Position numbers and translations under genes: made by a program
Shown: positions 49,495 through 61,785 of the stretch, piece by piece
Position numbering within the stretch: position 1 is the stretch's first letter
Layout: the number at the start of each line of letters is the position of its first letter
Notes under the pieces: model-generated
What the model was told of the DNA's origin: nothing
The model's database searches: none
Seen by the model: the letters and a program-made list of their open reading frames with translations, nothing else
Source of the DNA: Magicicada septendecula
Lineage: Eukaryota > Arthropoda > Insecta > Hemiptera > Cicadidae
DNA length: 64,000 bases
Direction of reading: 5' to 3'
Assembly (NCBI GenBank): GCA_034769895.1
Contig: CM068375.1
Location: 257,639,268 to 257,703,267 of the forward strand

Positions 49495-49562
49495 GTGTCC
49501 CTCCGTGTCCGGCGTCCATGAGGCGGAAAATGTGAGGGGAAAGAGAATGGTTACGGCTAAAC
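49495..49562 (-). CDS. Secreted cysteine-rich protein, signal-peptide exon
   Basis: Too short for an ORF list. On the minus strand the pyrimidine-rich acceptor TTTTGTCAG ends at 49563 and a GTAAGT donor starts at 49494. In phase 1 in, phase 0 out, the exon reads a hydrophobic stretch LAVTILFPLTFSA followed by SWTPDTEGH, as expected for the core and cleavage site of a signal peptide. A second AG six bases on would start the exon at 49556 without changing frame. The phase-0 donor matches the exon at 33774-33834. The initiating exon, supplying Met and a few residues with a phase-1 donor, was not found and may lie beyond 49.6 kb or outside the window. Intron 2 (about 15.7 kb) contains the gypsy element. 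Confidence 0.5.
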
Positions 49563-50637
49563 CTGACAAAACAAAGTGAAAATAAATTACAGTTACTGAT
49601 ACATAACACAAGGTACGAGTCTCCTATATAACACCTGTTCCTCATATTATCAATTTCACATTTCCTCTTCAATTCTGCTTAGCATAATACAGCTCTGCTC
49701 ACTGTCACACACATATACACGCTTTCTTTTTGACCTATCCTACCTAAACTAACCTAACCTAATATATTCTTACCTATCCAACTACTATGTATTTATGTCT
49801 ATGTATCTTTCTATCTATTTCTGGTTTACCCAGTACGTTATTTACAATTATACGATTCCTAATGCTGAACTGCTAACGCTGACGACTATGTGAAACGAGA
49901 GTTTTAACTGAATTACTACTTATGAATACAACAGATAAATATTTAGTATTTAAGAGTACGTGCAGAATAATTAAAAACAAACTATATAATTAGTATTACC
50001 GATTATGCAGTGACGCATGATCATGATTTACACCTCTTCTGGGATATTAGACCGAACAAGTCGTTATTATCTTTTATAGGGAATTACTTGAATAGACAGT
50101 CACATGTGGCGGAAAAAATTTCAAGAAAACTTCTGATTGGAGTAACGCGTTACTTCTATCAAGTACCTGGAAACTACTTACTGCAACTGTATAAACACAA
50201 CATTTTTATCAAAATACCTCCTGACGTAAATAAGGTAAATCTCTTTGTTCATTTATTCACAGGTTCCGGCTCGTGTTTTGTATACTTACTTAAATTTTTC
50301 TTCTTAAATAGTATAAAAGCGTTACATTTCTAAAGTACTATTTACCAAAATATTTATTTAAATACTGTGCCATTTCCCAGAATAACTGAATCTACATCTG
50401 ACATTACACATTGGCTAGATATATAAGCAGTCCTGAAACAAACCACTTTCCTAGTTAACTTGAGCAAATATAAGCATATAAGCCATAACACTGATCTTGA
50501 TATCCTGACAGATATTCAGATATTGTAGCTTACAGCAGCATTTGCCACGCATCAATGCTAATATTTTAATTAGTCAGCACAAATGTTTTAACATGGAAAC
50601 CAGCACAGATGACATATCTGTATGGAGACCATACATG
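49563..50637. other. AT-rich sequence, no feature recognised
   Basis: It should contain intron of the cysteine-rich gene. A 107-codon plus-strand ORF (50010-50333) has no recognisable domain. Confidence 0.4.
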
Positions 50638-51389
50638 ACTTCCAGGTTCAAAGATTTAAACTTAAAATCATTTTCGAAATGAAATATTTCCATAGAAACT
50701 ACTTCTTTCTACTTCTTGCTTCAGCCTTAACCACTGTACTGTGGTCACTAACGTATACCACCTCACGTTAGCGCACTCGATTTTCACTGATGATGCCAGT
50801 CGATGGCATTGCCAAATGTCTGGTTTTGCAGAAAACATTGGACCACGGCCAAACGGCCCGGGAAGGAATTTTAACAGCAAACTACTTCTTTGTTGCCGAT
50901 AACGTAGTACACATATAAAAAATTATCCCCACCCCCTTCAACTATCATTTTCATTTTTAGAAAATTACCCCTCCCCCCAAACAACCCTTTTTATTTATAG
51001 ATATTTCATGTACCTTTCTACAGTGGATTATTATTACCTTCTTTTCAGGATACTTTATTTATCAAAATTAAGTACTTTACTCATGTTAAAACATAAAATG
51101 TTGCAGGTAAACTACTCCTTTCCCTTAACCGATCTTCACCAAAATCAATAGTCCTTGAATCTTCTGCTATTCAGGCATGTATGCAACAAAAATTTAAATA
51201 TTGTTTGAATTTGCGGCAGTTATCGTTTGCCATAGAAACAATTCTACACACAGACACACACAGAGACCCTTTTCGAAAATTGATTTTTCTTCATGTTTTG
51301 AGGGTAGTACAATCAGAATCAGCCCTTATCTCGAACACGATTTTTTTTCGCCATCACCATACTTCCATTTCCTTATGGAACATGGAAGT
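50638..51389. mobile_element. TIR-bounded repeat, copy A (with hammerhead motif)
   Basis: It starts ACTTCCAGGTTC and ends GGAACATGGAAGT, an inverted pair seen at better quality in other copies. The interior includes the block GTTAAAACATAAAATGTTGC...AACCGATCTTCACC that is amplified in copy D. Non-autonomous, with no transposase. Confidence 0.6.
50787..50820 (+). ncRNA. Degenerate hammerhead motif
   Basis: CTGATGA and a stem II (CCAGT...ATTGCC) are present, but GAAAC has become CAAAT. The GTC triplet persists. Probably inactive. Confidence 0.45.
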
Positions 51390-51481
51390 TAAACCAATTA
51401 GGTCTAGAATGATTACAACGTTTTAACCTAATAGTTCAAAACTAAACAAATAATAAAAATTGGTATGGAGAACCATACATG

Positions 51482-52489
51482 ACTTCCATGTTGCAAGATT
51501 AATGTTTAAAATAATTTACTTGAATTCGGTTCGGTAATTTCTGAAAAAATATCGCCCACCCTAAAACTAATTTCACTATTTATAGATATTTTTGTTATTA
51601 TGGGGTAGTCGTTTAATATAATGTTATTTTCAGTCACTCTGTCCATTAGGTAGGCTTACTTTATTCTTATAAAGAAACCGAACTACGCAGATAATCATCC
51701 GTCCTCCTAAGCGCTCCGAACTCACTCATGGATCCTGAGCATCTTGCAGAGGGTTCATTCCCTAAAGACGAAAAGTCTGTCTATGAACCGTTGCTCTGTA
51801 AACACGTGCAGTTACACTGCCCAGCGATCCAGAGGAAGCAAATCGCTATCCACGCTGGACACTTTTTCGGCTTTCATGCGTTGTGTTGGTGTGGGTTTTG
51901 GCACTTTCCATTTAAAAACGTGAAAATGTAAGAAAATAAACATGAGTGAGGCCAGAAATAACGCGAATTGTGTGTGTCAATAACTACTTCTTTGTTGTTA
52001 ATAACGAAGTACACATATAAAACTTATAAAAATTTACCTCCTCCATCATTAACTAACATTTTAATTTATAAAATAATTACCCCCTCCTCCCTTCAACTAC
52101 CCTTTTCATTTATAGATATTTCATCTACCTTTCTACAGTGGATTATTATGACCTTCTTTTCAGGATACTTTATTTATTAAAACTAAGCACTTTACTCTTG
52201 TTAAAACGTAAAATGTTGCAGGTAAACTACCCCTTTCCCTTAACCGATCTTCACCAAAATCAACAGACCTTGAGTACTCTACAATTCAGGGACGTATGCA
52301 AAACCGTATTTGATTCTGTTTGAATTTGCGGCTGTTATCGTTTGCCATAGAAAACATTCTACACAGACATATTTAGAAAAATGACTTTTTGTCATGTTTT
52401 GATGGTAGTACAATCAGAATCTGCCGTTAACACGAACACGATTTTTTTCGGCATGACCATACTTCCATTTCCTTATGGAACATGGAAGT
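51482..52489. mobile_element. TIR-bounded repeat, copy B
   Basis: 1008 bp from ACTTCCATGTTG to GGAACATGGAAGT. It contains one GTTAAAACGTAAAATGTTGC block (52199) and a segment at 51811-51960 that recurs at 53269-53420. Confidence 0.55.
51811..51965. repeat. Dispersed segment, first copy (second at 53269-53420)
   Basis: Both copies share CACTGCCCAGCGATCCA(G/C)AGGAAGCAAATCG..., then GCGTTGTGTTGGTGTGGGTTT and GGCACTTTCCATTTAAAAA. An ORF in one copy is not conserved in the other, so I treat it as non-coding repeat. Confidence 0.55.
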
Positions 52490-52599
52490 AAAAATTATTT
52501 TAAATAAAGCTTGCATTATGCAAATATAAAATACATTACTAAATAATATATAGCAATTATGACAACTATTAAAAAAATCGGTACGGAGAAAAATACATG

Positions 52600-54010
52600 A
52601 CTTCCATGTTCTAAAATTTATATTTAAAATCATTTATATATTAATTAAATAAGTGGGTGCTTGAGTTCTGAAAAAATTACATATCAGCTAAAATGGTACC
52701 ACCATGTCAGGTGGATTAAGACTATCCTCAACCTTCGTGAGGAAGGATTGTACTTTTGGATAAAATGTCTGTAGGTCGAACGAACAGCTAGCTAAAGGTA
52801 GCTCAATCTGATTCCTGTAATGAAATTGGAGACTCGCTGCCAGGGGCCGAGGGATGTCTATAGTGTTATCAAAGTCTTTCCTGTCAATACTATACTAGTA
52901 ATTTTTCTTTTTTAAAATCGAGTCTTGGTTTCTTTCTTTCCATTTGTCTTCTGATTTCCTGAACGACTATTCTGTTCACCCGTATAATTATAAATTTCTC
53001 AGCAAAACATTTCTTTCTTAATACGTTTGTGTCTCCTGTTTAACACCCACCATTCTGATCCATGTCATAACGCTATATTCCACACAAGCTAGTAAATAAC
53101 TAGCCATCAGGGAGGTCAAAATATTTTCAAGGAGGGGCAAACAATTTTCCAAAGGAGAAAAATATTTATATATTTTTCATACCTACACACATGCACATAT
53201 TGGTTTATAATTCTCATATCATATTAGAAATAAGTACACAGATTGTATTAATTGCTTTAATACAACAACACTGCCCAGCGATCCACAGGAAGCAAATCGA
53301 TGTCCACCTTTTCGGCTTGCACGCGTTGTGTTGGTGTGGGTTTCGGCACTTTCCATTTAAAAAGTATGCAAACATAATAAAGTAAACATGAGCGAGGCCA
53401 GATATAACGCGAATTTTGTATGTGTGCGTGTGTGTGTGTCCTGCCGGCCTTTTTATTGCGGTAATCATAATAATAAAACTTTGGAAACGTAAACATTACA
53501 TAATTGAGATATGCTGGCCTGCCAGGAACGATGTATTTTCAGTCATACGTGATTTAAATTAAAATGAAAAATATAGAATTTTGTTAAAGTGAAATGAAAT
53601 GTTTCCATAGAAACTACTTCTTTGTTGTCAATAACGAAGTACACATATAAAACTTATAAAAATTTACCTCCTCCATCATCAACTAACATTTTAATTTATA
53701 AAAAAAATTACACCCTCCCCCTTCAATTACCCTTTTCATTTTTAGATATTTCATCTACTTTTCTACAGTGGACTATTATGACCTTCTTTTCAGGATATTT
53801 TATTTATCAAAATTAAGCACTTTACTCTTGTTAAAACGTAACACGTTGCGGGTAAACTACCCCTTTCCCTTAACCGATCTTCACTAAAAACAATAGGCCT
53901 TGAGTGCTCTACAATTCAGGGATGTATGCAAAAAATTATTTGATTCTGTTTGAATTTGCGGCTGTTCTCGTTTGCCATATAAAAAATTCTACACACAGAC
54001 ACATTTAGAA
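52600..54010. mobile_element. TIR-bounded repeat, copy C (interrupted, right end lost)
   Basis: It begins ACTTCCATGTTC. Family sequence breaks off after about 60 bp and resumes at about 53586 (TGAAATGAAATGTTTCC) until copy D begins. The gap holds unrelated DNA and the segment at 53269-53420. Confidence 0.45.
53269..53420. repeat. Dispersed segment, second copy
   Basis: Matches 51811-51965 with scattered differences and a small internal gap. Confidence 0.55.
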
Positions 54011-54181
54011 AATATCGGTATGGAGATCCATACATGACTTCCATGTTCTAAGATTTATATTTAAAATCATATTCGAAATGAAATGTTTCCATAGAAACTC
54101 CTTCTTTCTATTGCTTCAGCCTTAACCACAGTACTGTGGTCACTAACGTATACCACCTCACGTTTTCGCACTCGATTTTCA

Positions 54182-54216
54182 CTGATGATGGCAGTCGATG
54201 GCATTGCCGAAACGTC
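54182..54216 (+). ncRNA. Hammerhead ribozyme motif, canonical core
   Basis: CTGATGA (54182-54188), stem II GGCAGT/ATTGCC with a GATGGC-containing loop, GAAAC (54209-54213) and the cleavage triplet GTC (54214-54216). CA before and TG after start stem I. Stem III is the short palindrome ACGT. Confidence 0.65.
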
Positions 54217-54475
54217 TGGTTTTGCAGAAAACATTGGACTACGGCTAAACAGCCCGGGAAGGAATTTTAACAAAAAACTACTTCTTTGTTGCCGATAACG
54301 TAGTACACATATACAAAATTCTCCCCTCCCTCTTCAACTATAATTTTCATTAATAGAAAATTACCCCCACCCCGTTCAACTAGCCTCTTCATTTATAGAT
54401 ATTTCATCTACGTTTCTACAGTGGATTATTATGAGCTTCATATCAGGATACTTTGTTTATCAAAATTAAGTACTT

Positions 54476-55790
54476 TACTCTTGTTAAAACATAAAATGTT
54501 GCAGGTAAACTACCCCTTTCTCTTAACCGATCTTCACAAAAATCAATAGACCTTCAGTCCTCTACAATGCAGGGATGCATGCAAAAAAATAATTGATTCT
54601 GTTTGAATGTGCGGCAGTTATCTTTCGTCATAGAAACAATTACTCTTGTTAAAACATAAACAGTGGCCGGTAAACTACCCCTTCCCCTTAACCGATCTTC
54701 ACCAAAATCAACAGGACTTCACTTCTTTACAATGCAAGGACATTATGCAAAAAATTATTTGATTCTATTTGAATTTGCGGCAGTTATCGTTCGTCAAAAA
54801 AAATTACCCTTGTTAAAACGTAAAACGTTGCTGGTAAACTACCCCTTTCCCTTAACCGATCTTCAACAAAATCAACAGACCTCTTGAGTTCTCTATAATT
54901 CAAAAAGTTATGCAAAAAAGTAGTTGATTCTGTTTGAATTTACGGCAGTTATAGTTCGTAAAAAAAATTACCGTTGTTAAAACATAAAATGTTGCTGGTA
55001 AACTACCCCTTTCCCTTAACCGATCTTCACCAACACCAAAAGGTCTTGAGAACTTTACAATTCAGGGCTGTATCCAGAACATTATTTGATTCTGTTTGAA
55101 TTTGCGGCTGTTATCGTTTGCCATAGGAAAAATTACCCTTGATAAAAAAACGTTGCCGGTAAACTACCCCTTCCCCTTAACAGATCTTCACCAAAAACAA
55201 TAGGTCTTGAGAACTCTACAATTCAGAGTTGTATGCAAAAAATTATTTGATTATGTTTGAATTTGCGGCTGTTATTGTTTGCCATAGAAAGTACCCTAGT
55301 TAAAACATAAAACTTTGCTGGTAAACTACTGCTTTCCCTTAACCGATCTTCACCAAAAACTATAGGTCTTGAGAACACTACAATTCAGGGCTGTATGCGA
55401 AAACTTATTTGATTCTGTTTGAATTTGGGGCTGTTATCGTTGCCATATAAAATACCCATGTTAAAACATAAAACGTTGCTAGTAAAGTACCCCTTTCCCT
55501 TAACCGATCTTCACCAAAACCAACTGTTCTTGAGAACTCTCCAATTCAGGGCTGTATCAAAAACATTATTTGATTCTGTTTGAATTTGCGGCTGTTATCG
55601 TTTCCCATAGAAAAAAATTACCCTTGATAAGAAAAACGTTGCCGGTAAACTACTCCTTCCCGTTAACCGATCTACACCAAAAACAATAGGTCGTGAGTAC
55701 TTCACAAATCAGGGCTGTACGCAAAAAATTATTTGATTCTGTTGAATTTGCGGCTGTTATCGTTTGCCATAGAAAAAAATCTACGACAGA
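54476..55790. repeat. Tandem array of about 165-bp units (about 8 copies)
   Basis: Each unit runs through (T/C)TTGTTAAAACATAAAA, TGGTAAACTACCCCTTTCCC, TTAACCGATCTTCACCAAAA and TTTGAATTTGCGGC(T/A)GTTATCG. Unit starts lie at about 54476, 54642, 54809, 54969, 55134, 55295, 55455 and 55619. Single copies of the unit occur in elements A, B and C. Confidence 0.85.
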
Positions 55791-55924
55791 CACACACACA
55801 GACACTTTTCGAAAAATGACTTTTTTTCATGTTTTGAGTGTAGTACAATCAGAATATGCAATAATCTCGAACACGATTTTTTTCACCATGACCATACTTC
55901 CATTTCCTTATGGAACATGGAAGT

Positions 55925-57713
55925 AATAATAAATGCAAAAACAACCGATAACCATATAACATGTAACCTATAATTCAACGTCAATGGAATCTATGAAACT
56001 CTGTAGATTGCAACAATAAATGTGAACCCGGCTTGAAATATCTGCCTTTGTTTCTCAACATATAAGTTATTATATTTCATTCTACATTTACAACAGACAA
56101 CACTACAATTCAGGGCTGTATGCGAAAAATTATTTAGTTCTCTCTTGTGAAACCTTTCCAGCGGAATGACAGTAGTTATTTTATTCAAGCGTCAATTGCA
56201 GTTATTCGTTTCATATACATATTTATATAATATGTATATATAATATGACGTGCATGAATATTACTCTTTAATCACTGGAACTGTTTAACAATCCGTAGAA
56301 TATTTTCCATAACCTACTGGTGGGCTGGACAACTGCATTATAGGTATCGTGAGACTATTTATCGGACAATGAATAAAATAAAGTTATTTCACAATTTCAA
56401 CTCCTTTCCATCATAAGGCATTATCATCTCATTCCGGAGATACGTAGATGTAATATAATATACAAATATGTACAACAAACACTCCACAGTAATAAAATTA
56501 TTACATTGAACGCTTTCATTTAAATTCCGTGTCCTCATAGGTACATTGCTTTGAGCGAATAATTTATCCAAAACTTCTTTGTTAAGTATCACGCCTGTTG
56601 GTGCCTAACTAATTATCCTAGCACTCGATATTTTCTGCTCACGCGAATATTAGTTTTAATTGTAAAATCTTTCTCTTAAACTGATCCTTAAAATCTAACA
56701 TTGGTCATTCTATATAACGAATCCTCTGCTTTTCTCCTGGCAACAACGCCAGTTCTCAAAAGGCCTTAATCAGTCCTTGCATCTCTTTGTGATGCTCTAC
56801 GAGTCGGGACCAATGTATTCTCCTTCCACAAAAACATTTCATGAGATTTTCCTTGCTTTAGAAATTATAATTCTTAATTTCAACAGCATTTTATTTTCTA
56901 TACAAATAAAGTTTGGTACCTAATATTTTAAGTTTAATACCTATGTCCTCCGTACTTATCTTCTATGAGTCATCGAGACTCTACTTTCTAGATATTTGAA
57001 AATCTTTATCTGTCTTAACTTTATTCTTGCCAATTGAATATTCATTTGCTGTATCATCTTAGATTATCACTTGTGTATCTTTTTCATATTCGTTTTCAAT
57101 TTAATAAAACCCATTCCATCACAGTTTAAATGCCTCTCACTTACAGCCAGAAAAGTGTATAATGTGTATAATTATGAACTTGGTGATTACTTTACCCCTT
57201 AATTATTTGCCTATAAGTATTCCTTTTATGCAGATATTGATGACCGGCAAGAATCAGTGTATACTTAACCTATTTTGATCTCTAACGATGATGAGACACA
57301 CCCTTGTTCCCATTTCTTACCTAGCCCCTACTCCAGAGAATTCTTACACTTCAAATGAAACCTTTGACTTTTGTAAACATCACAGCATTTCTTTAGCTCT
57401 GTAATCCAGTCGAATATCTTTAAGAAAGTTTACTTAATCCTCAGAAACTAGATACTAATCCTCACTTACTGTTCTCCAAATCTACATAAAAATGGTGGTC
57501 ATTTAGTTGCCTCATTTTTCCATCAACTGTACATTGTCCCAAGCGTTCCTTCTCTATAAGTATATAATAATATGCAATAGAAATCTGCTATATGCTTGAA
57601 TAGCATCGACGAAAATTATTTACACATACGAGGCCTGAGTAAATTATAATTATGAAGTAATAAGCTGTTGTTATGTACGCGGTGAATGTATTTTACTTCA
57701 CGAAAAAAATATA
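55925..57713. other. AT-rich sequence, no feature recognised
   Basis: Scattered stops in all frames. A block at 56100-56140 resembles part of the 165-bp unit (CTACAATTCAGGGCTGTATGCG), a stray fragment. Confidence 0.4.
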
Positions 57714-58023
57714 CAGAATGGGCCAAAAGTCACTACCCATTGTAAAGTTTATTGAAAATGAGTAGGAAAGGTTAATAAAAAACACAGTACAAATTGAATT
57801 AACACTTTATTGAAGCTACATAATTATTTATTAAATTGTTTCTCAAATTGTTTTCCATCTTTGTCGATAAAATTGCACTCTAGTGTTTACATAAGAAACT
57901 ATCAGACACAAACCAAAGGCGCGTAATTTAAAATCGATGGGATGATCACAACCAAAGTTATCTTAATGTTTATAATGGGTAACTCAGTAACTCACAATGG
58001 GTAGTGACTTTTGGCCCATCCTG
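57714..58023. mobile_element. Mariner-type MITE
   Basis: 310 bp flanked by TA. The ends CAGAATGGGCCAAAAGTCAC...(left) and its complement ending GGCCCATCCTG (right) form inverted repeats of about 30 bp with one mismatch near the tip. The interior is non-coding. TA target and the GGGCCAAAAGTCACTACCC-type terminus fit Tc1/mariner. Confidence 0.8.
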
Positions 58024-58036
58024 TATATAAGAATAC

Positions 58037-58062
58037 ATATTATTTATTTATTTATTTATTCA
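58037..58062. repeat. (TTTA)n short tandem repeat
   Basis: About five TTTA units ending in TTCATTCA. Confidence 0.7.
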
Positions 58063-59367
58063 TTCACTCCATATATTCTATATGTTTAATCTATATAAAT
58101 AATTAATTAAATATGCAGAAGAATAGTGAATTGCTCTTATCAGAGGTAATCTTTAGTCCGTAACTACTATGTTTTCTCGTAAGTAAGCGACTGATAAAAT
58201 TAATAGTTGAACATTCTTCTGGATATAATTATAAATCATCAGGTAAAATGATTGATTCATGGAACATGGATACTCGAAATGCTGATTGCATGTTTCTGTA
58301 CCACAAGAAAGTTACTTATGTGAATTATCGTTTTCATGGTTTATTGCACATTTTAATCCGACTTAATGAAAGCCAGAAGCCTGATCTTTGTTCGCATTAG
58401 TCAAATTCTCAGGAGACGCGTTCACGGTGCAGGGTTGTTGATGTGCAGTGGGGTCTACAGTACCCCTGTCTACAGGTACGGACAAAGATCCCTATATGAG
58501 GCTATACTTAGACAGTCTCCACAGAAATCTTCTTATTTCCTTTATTTTGTGGTGATGAACCTGCTCCAACGTTACATAAAAAAAAATTCTTGCAAAAATT
58601 GTTAGAAATATAGTGCCAAATAATCTAAATCAGAAATGACTGCGCTTACTATAAAGGTTAATGAGTTAGGCACATGAATGTGTTGGCTCATAAAAATTCT
58701 TGAAGTATCAACAGTCGTCAAGCACTTTGAGCTGGATGCGAAACTAAAGTAAAGAGTGCAAGTACCAGTGAACTAAAGGAAGACGTTCATTATTATAGTG
58801 GAGTTGCAACAGGTATGAAGCGAAAATCAATGTAGCAGAGCTGCGTTCTATTGAAAAGGGTTCAGTCAACGCATTAAAAACTTGAAACAAGTAAATAAAA
58901 ATTTATAAAGTTGAGATGAAAGTGAAAGAATGTGACAAGGTATTTGTGGATACGCCCCTCTCAAGGATGAAAAGATAAAGTAGAAGATACATTTTATCAT
59001 CGCGGATTTGCTAGAGGATATTGAAAATATGAAATATTTTATTTTACTGTATTTTTGACACCGGAAGGAAGGACTACGACAAGGTAATCGGGCGATTTGG
59101 AGAAGAAAAATTAATTTTAATGTTTTAAGAATATTAGCATTATGTGATTAAATAAACTGACTGATAGTAAATGTAACACCTAGTATTTGGTTATCCAGAA
59201 ATTTAAGCTTGCAGTGCATAATGGATTACTAGATACACAAATATAGTTCTTGGATACGGGCTACGGATGTTATAAGCTATGGGAAGTGGAGTTCATCTGC
59301 TCATCGCTTACTTAAGGCCAAGCTATTGTTATTAAGTTTTATAGTATAAAGGACGCCAATTACATAA
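58063..59367. other. AT-rich sequence, no feature recognised
   Basis: No convincing ORF (a 79-codon one at 58366 has no domain) and no repeat end. Confidence 0.4.
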
Positions 59368-60920
59368 TGAGCCGCTCATCACCCATGACGTCACAACAAA
59401 TTTTGAACTTTCCAACTGACAACCGAAAATTAAATTTCAAAAAACCACAACTTACCTTGATGACCGGCTCACCATTTCACTGAACTAGGAGAGGCCTCCT
59501 AGTGGAAGAAAATCCGCATGCTGGATAACCTTTGGGTAATTGGAGGAATGAGGTGACCTAAGTTTTAAAACTTCAAAAATTAACACAAGTTTATTGAGGC
59601 TATCATATAGTGTTTTGTTACAATGAAATCTCATAAAATCAGGTTGTGAGGTTATTCCATTAAAATCTATAAGTAGGTGAAATATTCACTATATTACATG
59701 ACACTCCAATTTAAAATTTCAAAAAATATTCAAAATTTAATATGTAAAATTATTTCATGAGAAATATATAAATCTGTAAAACATCTACAAAATATTACAT
59801 GTTTTCTGAAAATGATTCATAGTGTCCAGACAGAAGGTATTATATCAGAATTATAGAAAATATGTGAATATTCAATATCCATGGTAGGGTAACCAGAATC
59901 TAAAATTTTCAAAACATTCAAATTTAATATTTAAGACAATTCCATGAAAAGTATATAAAATATATATCACCTTTAAAATCCTTACATAGCCTACTGAAAT
60001 TCTATAAAATATATAAAACATTTAAAATCTCTGACATGCCATACTGAAAACTATGCAAATATATAAAACATTTAAAACCTCTGACATGCCATACTGAAAA
60101 CTATGCAAATATATAAAACATTTAAAACCTCTGGCATGCCATACTGAAAACTATGCAAAATATATAAAACATTTAAAAACTCTGACAGGCCATACTGAAA
60201 ACTATGCAAAATATATAAAACATTTAAAGAACTCTTACAGGCCATACTGAACACTATACAAAATATATAAAACCTTTAACAAGCATTACAGCCACAACAA
60301 TGCAAACAATTACATTACCCAACAACATGCGCCCTCTGAAATCTAACTCAAACCCTAGAAAAAAGACTCATCTAATCAATAAAGTAACATGCAAATGAGA
60401 TAGATAATATATACTTGTGTGGAACTCACAAGTGCATGCGCTCTCCCCCTGCCATAAACCTGTATAAACTGGTGTAGCCCCAAGGCTTACAGATTTCAGA
60501 GTGCACAATTATAAATTATATCAATTATAACAATTATAAAAAACATCAGATAATCAGTTACATATATCTCTGCAAACATTATAAATACATAAAGAGAGAA
60601 AATTTCCTCTTGTAGAACAGTTCAGACATATTATTTAATAGGTTGGATGCTTCTGAATTACTGTTTTATCACAAGGTAAGGCATTGTTACAACTTGAGGT
60701 AGACTGCAACTCTTTTCCCAACCAGATCTACAAGTTCCAATAAACAGGCAGCCACAATACAAGTTCCACACAGACTATAGTAAAAGATGTACTGGCCATT
60801 ACATGCTCTGGCAATTCAACACAAGACAAATATCACCCTGAGTCATTCAAAGAGCAATTAAGGAGTTTTGCTTCACTAGGCCAAATGAACGCCCCGGCCG
60901 ATTCCCAACACATTTTCTTA

Positions 60921-60956
<36 letters not shown>

Positions 60957-61785
60957 TAGGTAAGAAAAGTTTTGTCCATAGAATACACGGTCACCGCAAA
61001 CAGCGGCGAAGCTACTCATCATTAGAGAGAAACATGCGTAGTTACTCAAGTTCTGCAAAAACCCGGCATGTTTCAATAGTACATGATATTACAAGAGTAC
61101 CAAGAAGTGACAAAACTCCAGTATTAAGAAACTATTGTCCCCTTTCTTTTTTTTTTGTAGAGTTAGAGAAATCAGCCAGACCCGACCCATAAAGTCCCAG
61201 GGCAAAATTTAATAATTTTATTTTTCCATACCTGTTCATGGTGCATCAATACCTCACATCACAATACCTGTTCAATACTCACACAATCTATCACATAATT
61301 CACACCTTGGTCTTCCCAGATTCACGGATGCCGGCCCCCCGAGAACCCCTAGCACGCTTTTCCCTTAGCCTGACATAATGGTTTCACTCAACGCCGGCAT
61401 AAAAAAAAGAAAACCACGAAACTTTTCAGCACTCAACAATACAGACCAACACGTGGTGAACAGCTCCTGAATAGAACAGCTGACATCAACCCAAAACTCG
61501 AGTCAAGACAAAACTCCCCAGCTGATAACTACAGCTGGACGATTTCCAAAGGCGCTCTACAACCCACAACGGAATACAGCAGGCTCACTCTAGCAGCGGG
61601 AAAGGAAAATACCCCAGTCCGAAGTTACAGCGACGTCTACTAGATGGCGGGAGCGTAACAAACAGTCGCCGTAACGTCTCATAGATCGCGAAGAGAACCT
61701 GTCCAAAGCGAACTCCCCCAGATACATGAAAATAACGCCCGGAATCCTTAGAACCGCTATTTGCCGTACACCTACGTACGGCACA
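59368..61785 (-). repeat. LTR (3' in element orientation)
   Basis: It starts TGAGCC, ends ACGGCACA, and contains about five 50-bp tandem units, a T30-type run at about 60926-60955 and a GC-richer third at 61300-61785. The right limit is inferred from the purine tract and the shared terminus with the gag-only array. Confidence 0.6.
59990..60265. repeat. Tandem array of about 50-bp units inside the LTR
   Basis: About five units of the form CATGCCATACTGAAAACTAT followed by GCAAATATATAAAACATTTAAAACCTCTGA-like sequence. Repeated at 63469-63744 in the second LTR. Confidence 0.85.

Larger units (their letters stand above)
54037..55924. mobile_element. TIR-bounded repeat, copy D, expanded by an internal tandem array
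   Basis: Starts ACTTCCATGTTC and ends GGAACATGGAAGT. It is twice the length of copies A and B because the internal block is repeated about eight times (54476-55790). It carries the best plus-strand hammerhead motif. Confidence 0.6.

Noticed and set aside
49730-49775. CCTAA-like telomeric repeat (AACTAACCTAACCTAA)
   Set aside because: Only two to three imperfect units, which is common in insect intergenic DNA and not a telomere or interstitial array.
54476-55790. CRISPR-like array
   Set aside because: Units of about 165 bp are repeated over their whole length with no unique spacers, in an animal genome.
59430-59490. ATG followed by a GTAAGT donor on the minus strand, as the missing first exon of the cysteine-rich gene
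   Set aside because: The donor is in phase 2 and does not fit the phase-1 acceptor at 49562, and the sequence lies inside an LTR present twice.
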